From Alphaproteobacteria bacterium (GTDB lineage Bacteria; Pseudomonadota; Alphaproteobacteria; GCA-016699305): DNA of 64,000 nucleotides. This document shows, in pieces, positions 34,843 through 43,285 of this stretch (positions within the stretch are counted from its first letter, which is position 1; each line of letters opens with the position of its first letter). Position numbers and translations under genes: made by a program. The notes below the pieces were generated by a model. It saw only the letters and a program-made list of their open reading frames with translations, searched no databases and had not been told where the DNA came from. Location: contig CP064970.1 of assembly GCA_016699305.1 (NCBI GenBank), positions 868,001 through 932,000 of the forward strand, given 5' to 3'.

Positions 34843-35250
34843 ATGAACGACCCGCACACCGCCGTGCAGGACGCGCTGATGGCCGTCCTGATGGCCAGCG
34901 CGGCCTTAAAGGCCCGCATCGGCGATCCGCCGCGACTTTACGACCATGTGCCGGCCGGGCCGGTTTTTCCCTTCCTATCGCTGGGCGGGGCGCGTTCGCG
35001 CCGCATGGACGATCTGGGCGGGGACGGCATGGCCCAAGAGATCACCTTGCATGCCTGGTCGCGCTATCGCGGCCAGCGCGAGATCAAAGACATGTTGGCG
35101 GCGATGTATGGCGCGCTGCATAACGCGCCATTGACGGTCGCGGGTCAAAGCTTTGCCTTGGCCCTGTTCGTCGATGCCGCCACCGATCTTGAAGAAGACG
35201 GGCTGACCTATCACGCCCAGGCGCGTTACCGGCTTTTGACATCGTCTTGA
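34843..35250 (+). CDS. Tail terminator protein, DUF3168 (GTA g8-like)
   Basis: 135 residues from the ATG at 34843. The DUF3168 pattern reads AVQDALMAVLMASAALKARI, PRLYDHVPAGPVFPFLSLGG, ITLHAWSRYRGQREIKDMLA and FVDAATDLEEDGLTYHAQAR. It caps the tail tube beneath the head in siphovirus-like particles. In GTAs it is followed by the major tail protein gene; here the next gene, only 19 bp on, is the distal-tail DUF2460 gene. Confidence 0.88.
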   Translation: MNDPHTAVQDALMAVLMASAALKARIGDPPRLYDHVPAGPVFPFLSLGGARSRRMDDLGGDGMAQEITLHAWSRYRGQREIKDMLAAMYGALHNAPLTVAGQSFALALFVDAATDLEEDGLTYHAQARYRLLTSS

Positions 35251-35269
35251 CGGAAAAGGGAGAGCGTTC

Positions 35270-35896
35270 ATGCCGTTTGATGACATTTTGCTGCCTCTGC
35301 GGGTAGGATTCGGCGCGCATGGCGGCCCAAGTTTTTCCACGCGGATCGTCACCTTAGACAACGGCGCCGAACAGCGCCTGCAAGATTGGAGCCAAGCGCG
35401 CCGCCGTTTCGATGCGCGCACCGGTCTGCATCGTCCTGCCGATATCGCCGCCTTGCTGGCGTTCTTTCACGCGCGGGCCGGACGCGCGCGCGGCTTTCGT
35501 CTGCGCGATTGGACGGATTGGACCAGTGCCGCCGACGGCGTTTCATCCCCGGCCTTCTCGGACCAGAATATCGGCACCGGCAGCGGCGCGACCAAGATAT
35601 TCCAATTGCGCAAACGCTATGCCAGCGGCGGCGTGATCCATGACCGCGATATTCGAAAGCCCGTGGCCGGGCGCGTGTGGATCGGCCTGGGCGGCGCGGC
35701 GCAAGCCTCGGGCTGGACGGTGGATAACGCCACCGGCCTTGTCACTTTCGCCGCCGCGCCAGGCGCAGGGGTGGCCGTGACCGCCGGATTCGAATTTGAC
35801 GTGCCTTGCCGCTTCGATACCGACCAACTGAATATCCGCGCCGACGATTTGCGCTTGGCCTCGGCTGAAATCCCCTTGATCGAAATACGGGTGTGA
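35270..35896 (+). CDS. Distal tail protein, DUF2460 (GTA g12-like)
   Basis: 208 residues with the DUF2460 pattern: FDDILLPLRVGFGAHGGPSF, NGAEQRLQDWSQARRRFDAR, FHARAGRARGFRLRDWTDWT, KIFQLRKRYASGGVIHDRDI and FEFDVPCRFDTDQLNIRADD. In GTAs it forms the ring joining tube to hub. It is followed 3 bp later by the DUF2163 gene, as in RcGTA g12-g13. Confidence 0.9.
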   Translation: MPFDDILLPLRVGFGAHGGPSFSTRIVTLDNGAEQRLQDWSQARRRFDARTGLHRPADIAALLAFFHARAGRARGFRLRDWTDWTSAADGVSSPAFSDQNIGTGSGATKIFQLRKRYASGGVIHDRDIRKPVAGRVWIGLGGAAQASGWTVDNATGLVTFAAAPGAGVAVTAGFEFDVPCRFDTDQLNIRADDLRLASAEIPLIEIRV

Positions 35897-35899
35897 CCG

Positions 35900-36754
35900 A
35901 TGAAGACTCTTCCCCCCGCTTTGGCCGCGCATCTGGGCGGCGATGTGCTGACCCTGGCCTGGATCGCCACAATCACCCGCGCGGATGGCGTGGTGCTGGG
36001 CCTGACCAGTTTTGAGCGCGATGTGACGGTCGAAGGCCTCACCTATCGCGCCGCGCCGGGTTTTCGCCCCGGTCCCTTGGAGGATCGCGCGGACCTTGCC
36101 ACCGGAACCCAGGAAATCCTGGGCATTTTCGATGACGCCGCCCTGACCGAAGAGGACATACGCGCCGGACGCTATGACGGGGCGCAGATTGAGATGGCCT
36201 TGATCAATTGGGCCGACTCCGCCGCCGGACGCATCGTGATGCGGCGCGGTTGGATCGGCCAGATCGTCCATGACGGTGATTCCTATCATGCCGAGATGCG
36301 CGGTCTGCATGACCGGTTGCAGCAACCCATCGGTGCGTGGCTGTTACCCGAATGCCGCCACAGCCTGGGCGATGCGGGATGCCGTGTGTCCCCAACGGGA
36401 TGGACCGTCACGGGCAGCGTGACCGCAGTCACCGTCACCGACCGCGCCCAGTTTACAGATGCCGCCCGCGCCGAAGCGGCAGGGCATTTCGCCTATGGCC
36501 GCCTCACTTTCACCGGCGGCGCGAATGCGGGTTTGGCCGCCGAGGTGAAGGACTTTGCCGCAGGCGGCCAATTTTCCCTATGGCTGGCCATGCCGCATGA
36601 TATTTCTGCCGGCGACACTTACAGCGTCACCGCCGGATGCGACCGCCGCTTGGCCAGCTGCCAGGCAAAGTTCAACAATGTGTCCAACTTTGGCGGCTTT
36701 CCCCATCTGCCGGGGCTGGACCGCTTGCTGGCTTATCCCGATGCCTCGGCCTGA
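35900..36754 (+). CDS. Tail hub protein, DUF2163 (GTA g13-like)
   Basis: 284 residues: WIATITRADGVVLGLTSFER, YRAAPGFRPGPLEDRADLAT, QIEMALINWADSAAGRIVMR, the Cys-bearing LPECRHSLGDAGCRVSPTGW and the C-terminal CDRRLASCQAKFNNVSNFGG, all DUF2163/hub signatures. The cysteines and FPHLPGLD end resemble the iron-sulfur-bearing hub proteins of this group. It overlaps the NlpC/P60 gene by 14 bases. Confidence 0.9.
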   Translation: MKTLPPALAAHLGGDVLTLAWIATITRADGVVLGLTSFERDVTVEGLTYRAAPGFRPGPLEDRADLATGTQEILGIFDDAALTEEDIRAGRYDGAQIEMALINWADSAAGRIVMRRGWIGQIVHDGDSYHAEMRGLHDRLQQPIGAWLLPECRHSLGDAGCRVSPTGWTVTGSVTAVTVTDRAQFTDAARAEAAGHFAYGRLTFTGGANAGLAAEVKDFAAGGQFSLWLAMPHDISAGDTYSVTAGCDRRLASCQAKFNNVSNFGGFPHLPGLDRLLAYPDASA

Positions 36755-37151
36755 TCCGGACACGCTGATCCGCGCCGCCCGCGCCTGCCTGGGCACGCCC
36801 TTTCACCATCAAGGCCGCTGTCCCGGCGCGGGGCTGGATTGTGCGGGGCTGATCGTCCATGCCGCGCGTTCTTGCGCCATGGAGATCATCGATCAAACCG
36901 ATTACCCGCTTTTGCCGCCCGAGGCGCCGCTGCGAGAGAGCCTATGCAAGCATGGCCTGCGTGAAGTCGCGGACACGCCGCTTCCGGGCGATATCTTGCT
37001 CTTTCGCTTTGGCCGCGATGCCCGTCACCTGGCCCTGGCCACGGATGCGGGCCGCATGATCCACGCCTATGCCCCGGCAGGACAGGTGGTAGAGACCGCC
37101 CTGACCGAGGTATGGCAACGACGTTTAACCGGCGTGTGGCGGTTTAATTGA
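36741..37151 (+). CDS. NlpC/P60 cell-wall peptidase of the tail (GTA g14-like)
   Basis: 136 residues from the ATG at 36741. The catalytic cysteine is in GLDCAGLIVHAA, the histidine in HLALATDAGRMIHAYAPAGQ, with GDILLFRFG between. It would cut peptidoglycan peptides during particle attachment. Position between the hub and the tip protein is as in RcGTA. The reverse-strand cargo gene ends at 37144, inside its last codons. Confidence 0.88.
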   Translation: MPRPDPDTLIRAARACLGTPFHHQGRCPGAGLDCAGLIVHAARSCAMEIIDQTDYPLLPPEAPLRESLCKHGLREVADTPLPGDILLFRFGRDARHLALATDAGRMIHAYAPAGQVVETALTEVWQRRLTGVWRFN

Positions 37152-37854
37152 GATCCAGTCCTTTTGCGGCGGATGGACGTTTCCGCGCAATTCGGCTCCG
37201 GATACCCGCATATATTTGCGCAGTGTTGGGACCGAGCAGCCTAGGCTCTGCCTTTATCAACCGCTTCGCATCCTCCAAGCATGCACGAATAAACTGGTTT
37301 TCTTGGTCTTTGTTGTCAAACGTAGTGTCCGAGAGACGTTGTGGTGACCGGGGTTTGGAAAGGGTCATGCCCTTTCTTGTTCTCCTTGAGATGACGGTCG
37401 CCGCGACAAGAGACCGCGAGATAAAAAAGAGTCCTCGATCAGATTCGCGCAAAGGATTGCCTATTATTTCCGTCGAAGGATGATGACGAGCGATCAAGGC
37501 GGATAAGGGCACTCCCTCCACATATTCATCTTGTTCGGGGCGCTTAGCCGCAGGCTTGGGAAGACCCGTGGGAAGGCCCTGGTGCCAAGTCTCTAGCGCG
37601 ATTTCAAAGAGACACAAGTCGCCCCTTTTTAGCCTCCCTGACGCAAGGTTATCTAGATTCTTACGAACATATTGAAGGATTGAGTCCCTATTCTCTAGAA
37701 ACATACCCTCATGAACCTGCTGCCTAAACGCCTTCGCATGCTGCATTGTCGGCAAGGCACCATTTGAACAAAAAAAAGGGACGCGACCGATAACGGGCGT
37801 CCCATATGACGGCGTGCGCGCCTCGCGCACGTGTTCGGTCTGCGTATCAAACAT
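37144..37854 (-). CDS. Unknown cargo protein between phage tail genes, reverse strand
   Basis: 236 residues from MFDTQTEHVR at 37854, chosen because GAAGGAGAGAGACCTA precedes it; the frame is open 16 codons further. No signal peptide or membrane segment is visible. HAKAFRQQVHEGMFLENRDS, LCLFEIALETWHQGLPTGLP and a basic C terminus (RSRIARKRPSAAKGLDLN) are the main features; the chain looks globular and positively charged. No family is recognised. It is less GC-rich than the flanking tail genes and splits g14 from g15. Confidence 0.6.
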   Translation of the reverse strand: MFDTQTEHVREARTPSYGTPVIGRVPFFCSNGALPTMQHAKAFRQQVHEGMFLENRDSILQYVRKNLDNLASGRLKRGDLCLFEIALETWHQGLPTGLPKPAAKRPEQDEYVEGVPLSALIARHHPSTEIIGNPLRESDRGLFFISRSLVAATVISRRTRKGMTLSKPRSPQRLSDTTFDNKDQENQFIRACLEDAKRLIKAEPRLLGPNTAQIYAGIRSRIARKRPSAAKGLDLN

Positions 37855-37987
37855 TAGGTCTCTCTCCTTCGGCAGAAAAGTCGATGCCCATCGGCGGCGC
37901 ACTGTTGCACATCCCGACCGGCAAAGGCAATCATCCCTATCCTTTCGTGTATCACATTGAATTTACAACAAATAAAGGGAGGCTCTG

Positions 37988-40900
37988 ATGGCATCCATCA
38001 TTCTATCGGCGGCGGGCGCGGCTCTGGGCGCGGGATTGCCGGGCCTGGGCGGCGCGGTGGCCGGGCCCTTATTGGGAGCGGCGGGCCGCGCCGTCGGCTC
38101 GATGCTGGACGATATGGTGATGCCGCGCGCGCCTTTGCGCGGGCCGCGTTTGGACCATCTGCCTTTGCACGATTCCCGTTATGGCGCGGGGCTGCCCATC
38201 GTCTATGGCCGCATGCGCTTACCCGCGCAGTTGATATGGGCCGGTCCTTTGCGCGAGACTTTGACGACGCAAAGACAAGGCGGCAAAGGCGGCGGCGGCG
38301 TATCGGTGCGTCAGGCGCGTTACAGCGTCAGCGTGGCGCTGGCCGTGTGTCTGGGGCAGGGCGCGCGCGTCGAGACCGTCTGGGCCGATGGCAAGGTCGT
38401 GTATGACGGCGCGTGGAAAAGCGGGATGCTGGCCAGCGCGGCCATCTATGACGGCAACGCCGCCCAGCCGCCCGATCCTACGATGGAGGGTGTCGAAGGC
38501 GCAGGAAACGTGCCGGCCTATCGCGGAGTGTGCAGCATTGTTCTAACCGATTTGAACCTGGGCAGTTTCGGCAATCGCCTGCCCAGTTTCAGCGTCGAGG
38601 TCAGCGCCGATCCGGGCGTATTGGCGCCCCAAATGACCGGCAGCCTAGCTCCTTCATTATACGCCACCCCCGACACCACCGCCGCCGTGGTGGCCTGTCC
38701 GCCTTTACCCGTGGCTCAGCGCGGATCTATCTTGGACCGCGTGGCGATCATGGGCACCGATTCCACCGGCAACGACCATAGCTTTGTCGTGGTCGAATAC
38801 GATCTGACGGGCGATGCGCCCGTCGAAATTGCCCGCACGATATCGGCCAGCGTCACCGTTTCATCGGGCATCGTGCGCCAAAGCTGGAGCGAAGCGCGCG
38901 ATGGACGCTATGTCCTGCTGGCGCGTCAACACAATGACGCCAATCGCAGTCTGTGCCTGGCCATCTACGATAAAACGACGCGAAGCTTCGGCCCTGTGCT
39001 GACTCAGACCATGCCCCAGCTTTTGATCCCTCAAATCGGGTGGTTGGACGATCAACACGCCGTCATCGGCGACAGCGACGCAGGCCTGCGCGGCGCGCGG
39101 GTCTATGCGCGGGCGGGCATGAATGTCGTGTCTTTGGGATTCTTCAACGTCTGGGGCGGCAGCGCCTTGCGCTGGCCGTGCGACTGGGCGCAATTCATCA
39201 CCGTTCCGGGCGGTCTTGTGGCTCTGGCGGGCAATGCCGAGCTTGGCCCTTCCACCATCACCCAGCGCGTCTTGCGCTGGGGCAACGGCGCGTTATCGGT
39301 CGGCTCCGAACAGCCTGTGTTGTCTGGGCTGTCCGGAAGCCCCGGGAATATCTATCTTCTGCTCCCTGACGACGATCAGGCTATTCTGGTGCGCGGCTAT
39401 GGCAACAGCGTGGACCTGGCGGGATTCAACGTGACAGCCGATGGCGTGGCCGTCACGCTGAGCTTGACCCATCTGGGCGTGGGCGGCGTAGCCAGCTTTA
39501 ACAGCTTTCAATATATGCGCGGTCGCCTGATCGGCCTGCACGCCTTCGCCAGCGACGAACAGGCCAGCCTGTCCGAGATCGGACTGACGGCAAGCGGCTT
39601 TGTTATTCTGCAATCTCCCATCCTAGTGACGGGATGGCTGACGCCGCAAGCGTATCTGGTGGCCTATCCCGTGGATGGGCGGCGTTTGCTGAGCCTGGAG
39701 ATCAACGCCTCCACCCATGGCATCGAGCGTTTGGGACTGGTGGAAACTTATCCTTCCGGCCAAAGCCTGGAATTTGTCGTCGGTGATGTGTTGACGCGCG
39801 CGGGATACGCGCCCAGCGACCATGATTTGACCGCTTTGGCGGATGATCGCGTCGCGGGCTATGTGCTGGACGAACCCATGACCGCGCGCGACGCGCTGGA
39901 GCCTTTGCGTTTGTACCGTCCCTTCGATCTGATCGAAAGCCAAGGCCGGTTAAAGGCGGTGCGCCGCCATGATCTGCCGGATGCGGATATTCCGTCCCAA
40001 GACTTGCGCGCGGCATCCGAAGGTCGCGCGGTGCCGCCTGCCATCAGCACGATGCGCGCCCAAGAGCTGGATCTGCCCGCCGAAGTGATCGTCGATCACC
40101 GCGACCCAAGCCGCGATTATCTGACCGGCAGCCAGCGCGCGCGGCGTTTGGCGGGGCTGGCGCATGGCACGTTGAAGCTAAGCCTTCCTTTGGTTTGCCA
40201 AGGATCGGACGCCAAGCGCGTGGCCGAGACCCGCCTGTTCGGCCTATGGGCCGAGCGCGAGAAGCTGCGTCTTGCCCTCGGTTGGAAATGGCTGGCTCTG
40301 GACCCGGGCGACGTGGTGACGGTGGAAGGGCGAACGCTGCGCCTGGTGTCGCTGACCTGCGGCGAGGGTGTGATGGAGGCACAGGCCGTGCCAGTGGCCG
40401 CCGCCTTGTCTAGTCAGGCTCTGGCCGAATCCGGCCCCGTTCCACAACGCCCTCTCTTGGCCGCGCCCGCAACCCGTTTGGAGCTTTTGGACCTACCCGC
40501 CTTGCGCGATGGCGACGATCAAGCGGGGTTGTACGTCGCCGCGACCGGCACCGACAGCGCATGGCCCGGCGCGGTGCTGATGCGCTCGGATGATAGCTTG
40601 GATTGGGATCAAGCCTTGCCCGTGTCGCAAGCTTCCCGCATGGGATGGAGCGTTTCCGCCCTACCCCCCAGCCCACGCGCCGATTGCGTCTATCCGGATT
40701 CCGTGGGCAGCGTGCAGGTACAAATGACGCGCGGCGAGCTGACCAGCTGCACGCCGGATGCATGGCTGGCAGGAGCGAACACAGGCTTATTGGGCGATGA
40801 GATCATCCAGTTCCAAACCGCGACTCTCTCCGGACCCGGCTGTTACACCCTCTCGGGCCTATTGCGCGGAAGGCTGGGCACGGAATCCGCATCCAGCTTC

Positions 40901-41392
40901 CATGTGCCGGGCGAGCGGTTCGTGATGTTGGATTCCAGTTTGAGCTTTCTGCCCCTGACCCTGAATGATCGGGGCCGCAGTCTCTATTGGCGCGGCGTCA
41001 GCATCGGACAAGATATCGAAACCCCGCCCACCGTCTCATTGGTGCCGAAGATGGACATGTTGATCCCCCGCGCCCCCGTGCATCTGCGCGGCACACGCGC
41101 GGGCGTCGGCGCGGATATCGCCCTCACCTGGAAACGCCGCGCCCGATTATCCTTTGGCTGGATGGACGGCGTGGATGTGCCGCTTGACGAACCGCAAGAG
41201 CTGTACGATCTGGAAATCATGAACGGTGGCAATGTCATGCGCGTCTTTTCCTCCCTGACCACCCCCAGCCAAACCTATACCACCGCCCAACAAACCGCCG
41301 ATTTCGGAGCCGCGCAAGCCAGCGTCTTGGTGCGCGTCTATCAAATCAGCTCTCGGCTGGGACGCGGACAGATGGCGATGGGATGGGTGTGA
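37988..41392 (+). CDS. Large tail-tip protein (GTA g15-like megatron) with an unusual middle domain
   Basis: 1134 residues. An N-terminal Gly/Ala-rich hydrophobic start leads into a baseplate-like domain (PLHDSRYGAGLPIVYGRMRL, VALAVCLGQGARVETVWADG). Residues from about 590 (EFVVGDVLTRAGYAPSDHDL) to 830 form the phage-tail_3 region, and the C-terminal third has GEGVMEAQAVPVAA, LSGPGCYTLSGLLRGRLGTE and a fibronectin-like end. Where GTA g15 proteins have a TIM-barrel hydrolase, the stretch 215-590 reads as repeated short beta strands (LCLAIYDKTTRSFGPVLTQT, DLAGFNVTADGVAVTLSLTH), like a propeller. AAAGGGAGGCTCTG is its ribosome site. Confidence 0.85.
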   Translation: MASIILSAAGAALGAGLPGLGGAVAGPLLGAAGRAVGSMLDDMVMPRAPLRGPRLDHLPLHDSRYGAGLPIVYGRMRLPAQLIWAGPLRETLTTQRQGGKGGGGVSVRQARYSVSVALAVCLGQGARVETVWADGKVVYDGAWKSGMLASAAIYDGNAAQPPDPTMEGVEGAGNVPAYRGVCSIVLTDLNLGSFGNRLPSFSVEVSADPGVLAPQMTGSLAPSLYATPDTTAAVVACPPLPVAQRGSILDRVAIMGTDSTGNDHSFVVVEYDLTGDAPVEIARTISASVTVSSGIVRQSWSEARDGRYVLLARQHNDANRSLCLAIYDKTTRSFGPVLTQTMPQLLIPQIGWLDDQHAVIGDSDAGLRGARVYARAGMNVVSLGFFNVWGGSALRWPCDWAQFITVPGGLVALAGNAELGPSTITQRVLRWGNGALSVGSEQPVLSGLSGSPGNIYLLLPDDDQAILVRGYGNSVDLAGFNVTADGVAVTLSLTHLGVGGVASFNSFQYMRGRLIGLHAFASDEQASLSEIGLTASGFVILQSPILVTGWLTPQAYLVAYPVDGRRLLSLEINASTHGIERLGLVETYPSGQSLEFVVGDVLTRAGYAPSDHDLTALADDRVAGYVLDEPMTARDALEPLRLYRPFDLIESQGRLKAVRRHDLPDADIPSQDLRAASEGRAVPPAISTMRAQELDLPAEVIVDHRDPSRDYLTGSQRARRLAGLAHGTLKLSLPLVCQGSDAKRVAETRLFGLWAEREKLRLALGWKWLALDPGDVVTVEGRTLRLVSLTCGEGVMEAQAVPVAAALSSQALAESGPVPQRPLLAAPATRLELLDLPALRDGDDQAGLYVAATGTDSAWPGAVLMRSDDSLDWDQALPVSQASRMGWSVSALPPSPRADCVYPDSVGSVQVQMTRGELTSCTPDAWLAGANTGLLGDEIIQFQTATLSGPGCYTLSGLLRGRLGTESASSFHVPGERFVMLDSSLSFLPLTLNDRGRSLYWRGVSIGQDIETPPTVSLVPKMDMLIPRAPVHLRGTRAGVGADIALTWKRRARLSFGWMDGVDVPLDEPQELYDLEIMNGGNVMRVFSSLTTPSQTYTTAQQTADFGAAQASVLVRVYQISSRLGRGQMAMGWV

Positions 41393-41399
41393 GGATGCG

Positions 41400-42659
41400 T
41401 TATCGTTCAAGCGTTGCGTTGGTCAGTCTGGCCCGGTCTTGCAAAAAATCGGCATGGGCCGCAAGCGCCGTTGCATCAAGGCCCGGTTGCGCGGTAAGCG
41501 CAACGGCGGCCCCACCGGCCTCGTCCCGAACGCGGGCGCATAGTTCCTCGACGCGACGACGCACCAAGGACAGGCCAAGCTCGGCTTCGGCGGCGAAAGC
41601 GGTCCAGGATTTCGCGTCCATCTCGGCCAAGGTCGCGCCTTTGCCCATCTTCATCGCCATTTTTGGCGATAAATCGGGGTACAGAACCGTTGACAGCAAG
41701 TCATAAAGCGGTGCCAGGCGCGGGCCTTGATCGCTATACAGAATCGAGAAATTCTTGCCATGCGCATCGGCATTCCCCGCGATCAGATTAAAGATCACGG
41801 CATCCAGCAGCGCCAACACATCCTGCGCCGGACGCGCGGATATGCGTCGCACCAAGGCAAAGCTATCTTGCAGCGTGGGGCCGCCCTCGGCGGCGTATTT
41901 GGTTTCGGGCGGCACGGCCAGGGCTTGGCAGAAATCCTCTTGATGGATACGGCGCACGCGGCCATCCGCCCCAAAGTCGCGGTCATAGCGTTGCACCAAT
42001 AGGAAAGGACGGTCACGCACCACGCGCGCCTCGACCGGCGCGACGTTCAGGCCGCAGGCCGCCGCCAAACGCATCACCAAAGCCTCGTTCTCGGTCGTGG
42101 CGGGAAAGCGGGTGATGGGCGGCTTGATGATATGCGTGGTCGCCTGACCTGGTTCGGGAAGGGCAATCGCACCATCGGCCACCACCACTGGCACTTTCGC
42201 CTGCGCCCCGGCCAGAGAGAGGCGTAAGCCTTCCTCCCCCGCCAACAAAGGCCGCATCGGCAGCTTGTCCAACACGGCGATCAGTTGATCATCACGCAAA
42301 GCCTTGGGCTGGGCGACCGATTCAAGGAAGGGTTCTTGTCCGACCGGCAAAAGCTGCAACGCCCCCGCGACATCGCCGCCCAGGCGATCCAGTAAGGCAA
42401 AGTCATTGGCCTTGGATACGCCAAGGGCTTGCGCGGCGGCATCGCGCTGCGATTCTTCGGGCAGCAAACCGCCAAAGAACGGACGGCATTCGCGGCGGGC
42501 ATAAGGCTCGGCCCGTTTGGGCAAAGATGCCGAAAGCGGCAGACTCGCCCCGTCCGCGATCCAATCGGGGTCATAGACGAAACCCAGCTCGCCATGCCGA
42601 TCTTGCGTCAGCTGGCCCACCATCCGCCCGTTCCACCACACGACAAGCTGGCGCGTCAT
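41400..42659 (-). CDS. hipA: HipA family serine/threonine kinase toxin
   Basis: 419 residues with HipA features: an N-terminal LVVWWNGRMVGQLTQDRHGE barrel, the GLLPEESQRDAAAQ helix, LRLSLAGAQAKVPVV (phosphate-binding/autophosphorylation loop region), HIIKPPITRFPATTENEALV, the catalytic stretch LIAGNADAHGKNFSILYSDQ and APLYDLLSTVLYPDLSPKMA with the metal-binding Asp. HipA kinases in other bacteria phosphorylate tRNA synthetases and cause dormancy. The ATG overlaps the hipB stop by four bases. It lies 7 bp beyond the convergent tail-tip gene. Confidence 0.93.
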   Translation of the reverse strand: MTRQLVVWWNGRMVGQLTQDRHGELGFVYDPDWIADGASLPLSASLPKRAEPYARRECRPFFGGLLPEESQRDAAAQALGVSKANDFALLDRLGGDVAGALQLLPVGQEPFLESVAQPKALRDDQLIAVLDKLPMRPLLAGEEGLRLSLAGAQAKVPVVVADGAIALPEPGQATTHIIKPPITRFPATTENEALVMRLAAACGLNVAPVEARVVRDRPFLLVQRYDRDFGADGRVRRIHQEDFCQALAVPPETKYAAEGGPTLQDSFALVRRISARPAQDVLALLDAVIFNLIAGNADAHGKNFSILYSDQGPRLAPLYDLLSTVLYPDLSPKMAMKMGKGATLAEMDAKSWTAFAAEAELGLSLVRRRVEELCARVRDEAGGAAVALTAQPGLDATALAAHADFLQDRARLTNATLER

Positions 42660-42883
42660 GGCCTGCCCTCTTGCGGGGCCGTGATCTCGACCCGACAGCC
42701 CAAAGCCGCCAGCACCTGAAGAACTTTGCCGATCTGCGCCGTGGGTTTGCCCGATTCAAGATCGACGATAAAGCGCACGCCCACGCCCACCACTCCGGCC
42801 AGTTCGTCCTGACGCAGGCCTTGAGCCTTGCGGGCCGCGCGGATCACGGCGGCAATATCGGCAGGGGTGAGCATGATGGTCAT
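42656..42883 (-). CDS. hipB: HipB-like XRE-family antitoxin/autorepressor
   Basis: 75 residues: an HTH of the XRE type (DIAAVIRAARKAQGLRQDEL, GVGVRFIVDLESGKPTAQIG) with the C-terminal LAALGCRVEI strand of HipB-type antitoxins. Starts are possible at 42883 or 42874 (MLTP). A 32-bp palindrome ends at the base before the first, so repression would overlap the start of translation. It precedes hipA with a 4-bp overlap. Confidence 0.9.
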   Translation of the reverse strand: MTIMLTPADIAAVIRAARKAQGLRQDELAGVVGVGVRFIVDLESGKPTAQIGKVLQVLAALGCRVEITAPQEGRP

Positions 42884-42915
42884 CCTGTTATCTTCCCGTT
42901 CGGGAAGATAACAGG
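42884..42915. promoter_or_regulatory. HipB operator 1, 32-bp palindrome at the hipB start
   Basis: Arm CCTGTTATCTTCCCG, two bases TT, then its exact reverse complement. The inner 14-bp core TTCCCG-NN-CGGGAA (42893-42906) is repeated at 42943 and 42993. Confidence 0.8.
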
Positions 42916-42942
42916 GATTCTACCCCTCGTCTATAGCATAAT

Positions 42943-42956
42943 TTCCCGCTCGGTAA
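42943..42956. promoter_or_regulatory. HipB operator 2
   Basis: Core TTCCCGCTCGGTAA, one mismatch from symmetry, exactly 50 bp from the core of operator 1. Confidence 0.65.
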
Positions 42957-42992
42957 TTTATAGGCATATCACCGGTTTCTACCCCCATATAT

Positions 42993-43006
42993 TTACCGAT
43001 CGGGAA
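42993..43006. promoter_or_regulatory. HipB operator 3
   Basis: Core TTACCGATCGGGAA, one mismatch from symmetry, exactly 50 bp from the core of operator 2. It lies 32 bp before the start of the divergent small membrane gene, which may share the control. Confidence 0.65.
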
Positions 43007-43037
43007 CATCATTTCACTCATACAGAAAGGTCCGCCG

Positions 43038-43283
43038 ATGGATTCCCCCTCTCCCGTCTCTTTGCAACATATCTGGCCCGTTCTGGTGGCCGTGGTCATT
43101 CCTTTGCTGTTTTCCATGTTCGCAGGAATCAGTTGGTGGATGAAGAAGCTGGACGACCGGCAATTCGCCATGAACCGCGAGATGGCCACGCGCAGCGATC
43201 TCTCAGCCATGGAGGCGCGCATGATCGAACATCTGCGCCATATCGACCTGAAACTGCGCACGCGCAGCGATCAGGATCTGTAG
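43038..43283 (+). CDS. Small single-pass membrane protein of the phage cluster
   Basis: 81 residues: one hydrophobic helix near the N terminus (HIWPVLVAVVIPLLFSMFAG, about 11-32) followed by a charged, helical cytoplasmic part (MAFNREMATRS-like, MEARMIEHLRHIDLKLRTRS). GAAAGGTCCGCCG precedes the ATG. Such proteins stand between tail and lysis genes in many phages. A role in lysis is possible, but no family is recognised. Confidence 0.6.
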   Translation: MDSPSPVSLQHIWPVLVAVVIPLLFSMFAGISWWMKKLDDRQFAMNREMATRSDLSAMEARMIEHLRHIDLKLRTRSDQDL

Positions 43284-43285
43284 TC

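Noticed and set aside
38630..39760. Two genes fused or a frameshift in the tail-tip protein
   Set aside because: The frame is continuous and both ends are of the same family; an alternative middle domain explains it.
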